A stretch of DNA of 64,000 nt from Ailurus styani (Eukaryota > Chordata > Mammalia > Carnivora > Ailuridae): the NCBI GenBank assembly GCA_002007465.1, contig LNAC01000038.1, positions 4,893,286 to 4,957,285 on the forward strand. The letters run 5' to 3'. This document shows positions 57,540-64,000 of this stretch, piece after piece. Within the stretch, counting starts at the first letter, position 1. Each line of letters opens with the position of its first letter. Under the pieces are notes generated by a model. That model ran no database searches. It saw only the letters and a list, made by a program, of their open reading frames with translations, and was not told the origin of the DNA. The position numbers were made by a program, and so were the translations under genes.

Positions 57540-57661
57540 TTTCTTGATCCATTCATCTATCACCAGACATTAGGGTTATTGCAGTGTCTTGGCTACTGTG
57601 AACAGTGCTGCAAAATATGAGTTCATTGAAGAGAATCTCTTCATAATAGTGACTTCAATTT
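57405..57661 (-). mobile_element. old L1 3' region, minus strand, part 2
   Basis: TTTTACTTAGCATAACGTCC near 57428, a CA run (57505-57538) at the homologous L1 site seen at 22547 and 30937, then TCTTGGCTACTGTGAACAGT near 57587. Confidence 0.75.
57505..57538 (+). repeat. CA dinucleotide microsatellite
   Basis: About 17 CA units inside the L1. This is the third L1 copy in the window with a TG/CA run at this position. Confidence 0.95.
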
Positions 57662-58045
57662 GGGATGCCTCTGTGACTCAGTTGGTTAATCAGCTGCCTT
57701 TGGCTCAGGTCATGATCCCAGGGTCCTGGGATCAAGTCCTGCATCGGGCTCCTTGCTCAGCAGGGAGCCTACTTCTTTTTTTTTTTTTTTTTTTAAAGAT
57801 TTTATTTATTCATTTGACACACAGAGAGAGATTACAAGTAGGCAGAGAGGCAGGCAGAGAGAGAGGAGAGAGGAGGAAGCAGGCTCCCTGCCGAGCAGAG
57901 AGCCCGATGTGGGCCTCGATCCCAGGACCCTGGGATCATGACCTGAGCCGAAGGCAGCGGCTTTAACCCACTGAGCCACCCAGGCGCCCAGGGAGCCTAC
58001 TTCTCCCTCTGCCTCTGCCTGCTTGTGCTATCTCTCTCTGACAAA

Positions 58046-58076
<31 letters not shown>

Positions 58077-58091
58077 AATCTTTAAAAAGAA
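57662..58091 (+). mobile_element. Can-SINE, older type, plus strand, split by another SINE
   Basis: Head GGGATGCCTCTGTGACTCAG, AGCTGCCTTTGGCTCAGG, then interruption at 57776-57988, then CCCTCTGCCTCTGCCTGC and a long AAAT tail (58040-58079, about ten AAAT units). Perfect 17-bp target-site duplications AATAGTGACTTCAATTT (57645-57661 and 58092-58108). Confidence 0.96.
57776..57988 (-). mobile_element. Can-SINE, young, minus strand, nested in a SINE
   Basis: Poly(T), AAGATTTTATTTATTCATTTG, AAGTAGGCAGAGAGGCAGGC and CCACCCAGGCGCC. Perfect 16-bp target-site duplications CAGGGAGCCTACTTCT (57761-57776 with the boundary in the T-run, and 57989-58004). The duplicated word is part of the host SINE, so the order of insertion is certain. 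Confidence 0.96.
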
Positions 58092-58108
58092 AATAGTGAC
58101 TTCAATTT

Positions 58109-58287
58109 CTTCAGATATGTAGCCATAAGTGGGATTGTTGGATTGTATGGTAGTTCTATTTTTAATTTTTTGAGGACCCTCCATACTCTTGTCCACATGG
58201 CTGTATCTATTATTTACACTTTCATCAGTAGTATATAAGTTATTTCTTTTCTCTACATCCCTGTCAATACTTATCTTTTCTTAATTT
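58109..58287 (-). mobile_element. old L1 3' region, minus strand, part 3
   Basis: CAGATATGTAGCCATAAGTG near 58112, TATGGTAGTTCTATTTTTAA near 58146 and TTTCTCTACATCCCTGTCAA near 58246. Continues from 57661. Confidence 0.75.
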
Positions 58288-58336
58288 CTTAATCCTTTTC
58301 TTTCTCTTTCTTTCTTTTTTTCTTTCTTTCTTTTTC

Positions 58337-58376
<40 letters not shown>

Positions 58377-58578
58377 TCCTTCCTTCCTTCNNNNNNNNNN
58401 NNNNNNNNNNNNNNNNNNNNNNNNNNTCCTTCCTTCCTTCCTTCCTTCCTTCCTTCTTTTCTTCCTTCCTTCCTTCTTTTCTTCTTTCCTTCCTTTCTCT
58501 CTCTCTTTCTCTCTTTCTTTATTCTTTCTCTCTTTCTTCTTTCTCTCTTCCTCTCTTCCTTCCTTTCTTCCTTCCTTC

Positions 58579-58651
<73 letters not shown>

Positions 58652-58652
58652 T
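58288..58652 (-). repeat. TTTC/TTCC pyrimidine microsatellite with gap
   Basis: Pure pyrimidine on the plus strand: TTTC units, TTCC units up to the gap, TTCC units after it, mixed CTTT/CTCT, then TTTC units (about 58570-58645). Contains 36 Ns. Minus-strand ORFs here (58289-58717, 58519-58707) are lysine/glutamate/arginine-rich repeat translations. Confidence 0.97.
58391..58426. other. 36-N assembly gap
   Basis: 36 Ns inside the microsatellite. The true length of the array is unknown. Confidence 0.98.
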
Positions 58653-59880
58653 CCAGAGCTGGGGAGAGGAACTGTGACAAATGTCTGCACATTTGTTCTG
58701 ACCTCATGATCTTCCACTCTTGTTTGCTCTTGTCACCCCCAGTGGCCTAGTAAAAACTGGGTCCTGTTGGCTGTCAGAGACAGACAGGGTATACGCTAGT
58801 CCTTTGGGAGGCATCCAGAAAAGTTGAGGGGTTTAATGTGCAGTCCACCTCCAACTAGGGAGAAACTGGAGACTTGGTTTTATTGATGGAGTGAACTAGG
58901 GTTGGGGGAGGAGCCTTGGGATATTCCCACATGCCCTTTCAAACTCCCAAAAGATCAATGATTGCCTGTCCATCAACTCAGTGATGGGTAAGAAGCCAGT
59001 CCCTTGGGAAGAGAAGTTGGCAAATTCATGTGCAATCTAACCTTTTCTAGGAAGAACCTGGGAGCTGGGCTTTATTGCTACAGTATGTGGGGCATGGAGG
59101 AGGAGTAACAGAGCCCACAAGACTATCCAAAACCACTGCTTTATTTTCTTTGGACCCCACAGGATTAGTGAATGTCCACCCCATCAGTTCCCATAAATAA
59201 GAGAGTTAGAAGCCAAACCTCAGGCAACAGTTAGAACTCGAGGCTCTAGAAGTATAGTTTTCAAGAAGCTGGAATCTTGGTTTTATTGCTGGAGTGAGCT
59301 GGGTAAAGAAGCCATGGGGAGTACCTACATGTCCATTCAAACTCCCAGGGAACCAGTGATCATCTGCCCCATCAACTGCCAAGACAAGTTAGTTAGAAGC
59401 CAGACATTTGGGCAGCAAACAGAGAAGTCAAAATGTTACATGTGTCATCTAATTCCTATTAGAAAGCATCTGGGAGCTGAGTTTTATTTCCTGCTGTCAC
59501 TGCACTGACCCAAGCGAGGATCCATGGGAAGTACTAGTGCATCCATTTAAAACCACCTCTTTGTTTTCTGTGTTCCCAGGGGACCAGAAAATGCCGTGCC
59601 ACTAGTTTTCAGAGACAGATAAAATAGGAGTCCATCTCTCATGTAGCAATCAGAAGTTAGGGCATTGAATGTATAGTCCAAAGACTTCTCTTCTCAGGGA
59701 GAAGTTGGAAGTTGTGTATTCCCTACTAATTGTATGACACTGTGCTAGGAGTGGGGTTTATGGCAAGATTATGTGTCAATGTTTCCTACCTGTTCTGATG
59801 GGGATATTTTCTGTTACCTGGTATGCAAGTGTCATTCAACTAGTTTCTGAATTTCTTACAGACAGAACTGATCCATGTGT
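58653..59880 (+). repeat. diverged tandem array with alternating unit lengths
   Basis: At least five units, each opening with GTGCAGTCCA, GTGCAATCTA, GTATAGTTTT, GTGTCATCTA or GTATAGTCCA. Unit starts: 58838, 59030, 59252, 59442, 59671. Lengths 192, 222, 190, 229: short and long units alternate. Short units share TTGGTTTTATTG.TGGAGTGA and CATTCAAACTCCCA-type words. Long units share a CCA..TAAAACCAC..CTTT.TTTTCT segment absent from the short ones. A partial unit precedes 58838 and the last, from 59671, runs into non-repeated sequence near 59830. It may be the 5' promoter monomers of an old L1, an ERV internal piece or an old satellite; I cannot name it. Confidence 0.8.
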
Positions 59881-59884
59881 AGTT

Positions 59885-60235
59885 TCTTATTCATTGTGTC
59901 CATATTGATAAATTTAATTTTTAAAAAATCCAGAAGACATTGAACTGTGCTTTTATTCCATAAGAGCATTTTAAATTAACATTGCATCCTTCGACCCAGT
60001 GTTAAATATATAACTGGACCGTCTACACAATATTATGTATTCTTTGAATGAATGGGTGAGCATGAAGCCACTTAAAGTATGCTTACCACTCTTATATTCT
60101 GCTTGACCTACATTTTTCTTAAAAGAAATTGTTGAAAGAGAAAAAGAAATCAAACAATTGGCTGCATAATCTCTAGATTGTCAAAACATATTCTGGTTGT
60201 AGATCTAAATTCTCAGACTGAATATAATGTTTTTT
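59885..60235. other. no gene seen; unassigned
   Basis: AT-rich. A minus-strand 60-codon ORF (59971-60153) without features. Confidence 0.4.
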
Positions 60236-60255
60236 GATATACAGATAGATACATG

Positions 60256-60497
60256 GCTTCTTTTTGTTGTTCTTTTTCTTGTTATTGTTGTCATTTTTTA
60301 AAAAAGATTTTATTTATTTTAGAGAGAGAGAGAGAGTGAGCAGGGGGTGGAACAGAAGGAGGAGAAGAAATAATCTTTAGGAGATTCTGTGTTGAGCACG
60401 GAGCCAGACGTGGGGCTTGATCCCACCACCCTGAGATTATGACCTGAACCAAAATCAAGAGTTGGATGCTTAACCTACTGAGCCACCCAGGTGCCCC
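60256..60497 (-). mobile_element. Can-SINE, older type, minus strand
   Basis: T-rich start with TTGTTGTT interruptions, AAGATTTTATTTATTTTAG, GA run (60322-60334), ACCAAAATCAAGAGTTGG and CCACCCAGGTGCCCC. Target-site duplications GATATACAGATAGATACATG (60236-60255) and GATATACAGATACATG (60498-60513, one ATAG unit shorter). Confidence 0.94.
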
Positions 60498-60513
60498 GAT
60501 ATACAGATACATG

Positions 60514-62035
60514 TTTGAATTTAACATCTAAATCTGTATTTACTCTTGTGCTTTTGTCCTAGAGTAATTTAAAAATTGTAGATGTGTTCTATGATTGATG
60601 GCATATGAGATACTTCTCTCTAGTGTGTAAAACTTTTCTAAAAGAGAAGTCATCAAACTTCAAAATTGTTGTTTTTGTATTTTAATTGGAAGATCAACAA
60701 ATTCTCAGTAGTGTGAAAATGAAGCAGATAGTTCTTTGGCTTGCCAGAAGAGACTTCACACTCTGCAATGATGAAAGAAAATCACTGGATATTCTAACTA
60801 AAATATGGCTTAAAACTGAAAATGGAATTTCTTTCCATGCTGGTTTTTGTTTTGTTTTGTTTTATTTTGTTTTAAAGTAAGAGAGATTAAAAGGAGGCAA
60901 ATAAAGAAGAATGTTTGCATTTTAGAGGCCCAATCTGCAGCCAAATAGAGTTCTTAATAGAATTCCCTGAACTTAATAAAATTTTAAAATGTTACAAAGT
61001 ACCATATATTTATCTGTGTTCTCTGTAGCTTTGTTATTTGTTATGTATTTGTTATTAAAGAATGTTTCAGTAAAGTGAAACTGATATTGTTTGAAACATT
61101 AATTCTCTTTGCATTTGCTTGAGGAACAGAAATATATATGAGAAATGCCAATTTTACACTTTGCCTATCTTGAGTTGAGCAAATGGTACAAATAATCCTA
61201 ATTTTAACCTTGTAGAGGCTCACACTTTGAACATTATGTGTTAGGTAATTGTAAAGAAAATAATCAGTTCTAAAAGTGAAATGAGGATATTCACAAACAT
61301 ACAGTTATTCTTTATACTTCATTTCAATAATTAACTAAGATTTGATAAGTTTTTATTGTAATTTCATTGCACATATATGCCTCAGGTTACATTTTGTCTT
61401 CCTGAAATTTCCTTTTTCCCCAAGGTTTTATTTTGTTTGCTACAAATGAAACATTTTATATATTTTTAAAATCTGCTATCAGAAAACTTGAGTGGTAGGA
61501 ATCTTTTGAACCATTTAGTCCAAATAATAACATTTCATAGGTGTGTAAAACAAACAAAAGAACAAGAAAAAGAGGAAAGTTTTATAAGATTCTTTAAACA
61601 GTTAGAAGAGAATTTGAGTTTTCTAGTTTCTTAGCAAAAAAACACCTACTCTTTTATTTCCTTTATGTTTGTGTTTGATGGGCAGATACTAAGGAATTCA
61701 TCTGCTATTCTACTGTGGTAGTTCAGATACACTTATTGATAATGTTAAGCAAGTAATTTTGTAGTGTAGAAATAATAAATCATCTTTATTCATTTAACTC
61801 ACTTTCGAAAACAAAAATAATTCAAAAATTCTAACTGGGAAAAACAACTAAGCAACCCATATAATGACAAAATATTTGAAATATAGTACATGCCAGTGCA
61901 TAGATTATATTTTTTAAGCTTTATATCAAGGTGAAGATAAAATATTAAAATGTTATGCATAAAAATTGACTCTCATTTTAACAAAACTATTTCCTTTAGG
62001 TGAGAAAGGAAGAGAGTGAGAGCAAGAAAGAGATG
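60514..62035. other. repeat-poor AT-rich stretch of about 1.5 kb
   Basis: No gene or transposon recognised except a possible MIR-like trace near 61500 (ACCATTTAGTCCAAATAATA). ORFs at 60686-60880 (plus) and 61041-61223 (minus) lack motifs. TTTTG-repeat run at 60845-60870. Confidence 0.45.
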
Positions 62036-62039
62036 GAGG

Positions 62040-62156
62040 ACAGAAGGAAGAAAGAGATTTATTATAAAAAATTAACTCACATGTTTATGGAGCCTAAGAG
62101 GCCCAAGACCTTCAGTTGGTAAACTAGAAGCCCAGGAGAATTTATGTGTAGTTCTT
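62040..62156 (-). mobile_element. ancient LTR/MER-type repeat, part 1
   Basis: AAGAGATTTATTATAAAAAA near 62050 and AACTCACATGTTTATGGAGC near 62074. It continues after the SINE. Same family wording as parts of 1380-1775 but reversed. Confidence 0.5.
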
Positions 62157-62358
62157 TTTTTTTTTTTTAAGATTTCATTTATTTATTTGAGAGAGAGTGT
62201 GATCAAGAGAGAGAGAGCACAAGCTAGGGGGAGAGGCAGAGGGAGAAGTGAACTCTCTGCTGAGCAGTGAGCCCAACACAGGACTTGATCCCAGGGCCCT
62301 GGGATCATGACCTGAGCTGAAGGCAGACACCTAACTGATTGAGCCACCCAGGTGCCCT
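62157..62358 (-). mobile_element. Can-SINE, older type, minus strand
   Basis: Poly(T), AAGATTTCATTTATTTATTTG, AAGCTAGGGGGAGAGGCAG and CCACCCAGGTGCCC. Target-site duplications TTATGTGTAGTTCTT (62142-62156) and TCTACGTGTACTTCT (62359-62373), partly diverged. Confidence 0.93.
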
Positions 62359-62373
62359 TCTACGTGTACTTCT

Positions 62374-62735
62374 AAGCCAAGTCTGAAGGTCTGAGAACGA
62401 AGAGGGGCAGTTGGTATGAATTCCAATCCAAAAGTCATCAGGCTCAAGGTTTAAGAAGAGCAGACAGAATCTAGGAACTAAAAAAGACCAACATCTCAGC
62501 TTAATCAATCAGGCCATGAGAGTCCCCTCTTACTTAGCCATTGGTTCTATCCAGGTCTTCAGTTGATTAGATGAGCCCACCACATCAAGGCTGGCAATTT
62601 GCTTTACTCAGTCTACTGATTCAAATGTTAATCTCATCCAAAAACCCCTTCACAGGCACACCCAGAATGATGGTTGACCAAATATCTGGACACCCTGTGG
62701 CACAAGTTGAAACATAAAATTAACTATCACACTGG
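62374..62735 (-). mobile_element. ancient LTR/MER-type repeat, part 2
   Basis: CATCTCAGCTTAATCAATC (near 62491), CAATTTGCTTTACTCAGTCT (near 62595), GATTCAAATGTTAATCTCAT (near 62619), GACCAAATATCTGGACACCC (near 62676) and TAAAATTAACTATCAC end. Family name uncertain. Confidence 0.55.
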
Positions 62736-62759
62736 GCAAATAATATCAGTGGTTTTACC

Positions 62760-63310
62760 TAGGCTCTTGTCATAGGACTGTAATCGGTGAAAGTGGATAA
62801 ATGATGTTAAAATCATTGAGGTGGATGAATGCACTTACAGAAAATACAGAGTGAGACAAAAGTGGGCCCATGATAGAAACCTGAGGGTTTTCAATACTAA
62901 TGTGTATGAAAGAGGAGGGAAGCCACATTGAAGACTACATGGAGAAAGACAAACAGGTAAGAGGAAAACTGGGAAAGCATCAGTTATGGAAGACATTAAA
63001 GTGAATTCTTTAAAGGATAAAATGGTTAATTATGTCAAATCCAGGACTAAAATGTAAAATATATCTCCCAGATTTACCTATAGGGACATCATTAAAGACC
63101 TCACCAAGAGGAGTATCACTGGAGTGTTGCAGCCAAATCCATATTGGAGCAAGCAGGCATGTGAATGGGATTTGATTAAAAAAAAAAAAATGAAGAGAGC
63201 GAGAGCAAAGAGTTCAAGGAATTTAGGAGTGATGTAATGATGAGACAAAAGTCTTCAGTCTGAGAAAGTAATGGAGCAAAGGGGACAGTTAAATGAGATT
63301 CAACTTCTAA
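62760..63310 (-). mobile_element. L2-like, minus strand
   Basis: GGTTAATTATGTCAAATCC near 63024, CACTGGAGTGTTGCAGCCAA near 63117, GAGAGCAAAGAGTTCAAGG-type words near 63203 follow complement L2 wording seen also at 37450-37540. Diverged. Confidence 0.5.
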
Positions 63311-63394
63311 GGAAAGAGATGTTAATTTTGAATATACTCTGAATTTTTCAAAGATAATCAGTTATCAGTCACATGCATTTAAAATAAAGGTACT

Positions 63395-64000
63395 AGACCC
63401 CAGATAGCCAAAGTAATCTTGAAAAAGAAAAGAAAAGCTAGAGGCATCAGAATTCCAGACTTTAAGCTATATTACAGAGCTGCAGTCATCAAGACAGTGT
63501 GGTACTGGCACAAAAATAAACACATAGATCAATAGAACAGAATAAAAAACCCAGAAATGGACCCACAAGTATATGGTCAACTAATCTTGGACAAAGCAGA
63601 ATATCCATTCGGAAAAAGAAAATCTCTTCAACAAATGGTGTGGGAAAACTGGACAGCAACATGCAGAAGAATGAAATGGACCATTTTCTTACACCACACA
63701 CAAAAATAAATTCAAAATGGATTAAAGACCTAAATATGAGACAAGAAGCTACCAAAATCCTGGAGGAAAAACAGACAGCAACCTCTTTGACCTCTACCAC
63801 AACAACTTACTAAGCACGTCTTAGGAAACAGGGGAAACTAAAACAAAAATGAACTATTGGGACTTCATCAAAATAAAAAGGTTCTGCACAGCAAAGGAAA
63901 CAATCAACAAAACTAAAGGCAGACTTTGGGATGGCAGAAGATATTTGAAAATGGCATAACTGATAAAGGGTTAGTACTCAAAATCTATAAAGAACTTACC
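63395..64000 (+). mobile_element. carnivore L1 ORF2 segment, plus strand, runs off the window
   Basis: Well-preserved ORF2 C-terminal half: GATAGCCAAAGTAATCTTGA (near 63402), GTGTGGTACTGGCACAAAAA near 63497, TCAACAAATGGTGTGGGAAA near 63628, ATTGGGACTTCATCAAAATA near 63856. Frame is broken by several stops and indels. The left end is 5'-truncated or joined to an A-rich sequence near 63395. It is the best-preserved ORF2 piece here and appears younger than the L1s at 2080-11345. A minus-strand ORF (63489-63800) is its complement and not a gene. Confidence 0.85.

Noticed and set aside
58289..58717. 142-codon lysine/glutamate-rich minus-strand ORF
   Set aside because: Translation of the TTTC/TTCC microsatellite, including the N gap.
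58653..59880. Reading the tandem array as a CRISPR-like or gene-family array
   Set aside because: Units are 190-229 bp, diverged and lack short identical repeats with unique spacers; no coding frames persist.
63489..63800. 103-codon minus-strand ORF
   Set aside because: Antisense of L1 ORF2; no independent support.

Overview
This is AT-rich nuclear DNA from a mammal. The strongest taxonomic clue is the interspersed repeat content: about 35 tRNA-Lys-derived Can-SINE (SINEC) copies plus carnivore-type LINE-1 3' ends. The best-preserved SINEs share a head with GGTTAAAGCCTCTGC and, on the complementary strand, GTAGGCAGAGAGGCAGGCAG. I associate this with young musteloid, probably mustelid, SINEs (inferred from memory, not searched). 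Older copies (GGTTAAGCATCTGCC-type) are of the general caniform kind. I see no protein-coding gene, tRNA, rRNA or other RNA gene that I can support. The window reads as a gene desert or the inside of a very long intron. The small open reading frames are chance ORFs, SINE translations, microsatellite translations, or decayed LINE-1 ORF1/ORF2.

Layout. 1-2080: undetermined sequence, an old LTR-like remnant and a short old SINE. 2080-11345: a stack of old L1 fragments, nearly all on the + strand, containing a multi-level nest at 2836-3990 (L1 ORF2, invaded by an antisense L1 3' end, invaded by a SINE, invaded by a 300-bp solo LTR) and an assembly flaw at 6786. 11345-22050: mostly unique-looking sequence with L2, a hAT-like element and scattered SINEs. 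22201-23981: a 5'-truncated carnivore L1 (minus strand) with exact 14-bp target-site duplications and a SINE inside. 24000-30440: old repeats, microsatellites and two long repeat-poor stretches. 30444-31380: a second truncated carnivore L1 (plus strand). 31800-45060: SINEs, L2, a GAAA/GGAA microsatellite, L1 tails and several repeat-poor blocks. 45800-47830 and 56850-58290: old L1 on the minus strand. 48100-56700: SINEs, L2, MIR and an LTR-like element. 58288-58652: a TTTC/TTCC microsatellite with a 36-N gap. 58653-59880: a diverged tandem array whose units alternate in length (about 190 and 225 bp). 59900-64000: old repeats, with a carnivore L1 ORF2 segment running off the right edge.

There is no operon or pathway to reconstruct. 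The biology on display is retrotransposon layering: target-site duplications let the insertion order be read directly at many sites. The most distinctive structures are the nested locus with the solo endogenous-retrovirus LTR (2836-3990), the alternating tandem array (58653-59880) and a SINE-in-SINE head-to-head pair (57662-58091). I found nothing that I can defend as a new biological system.
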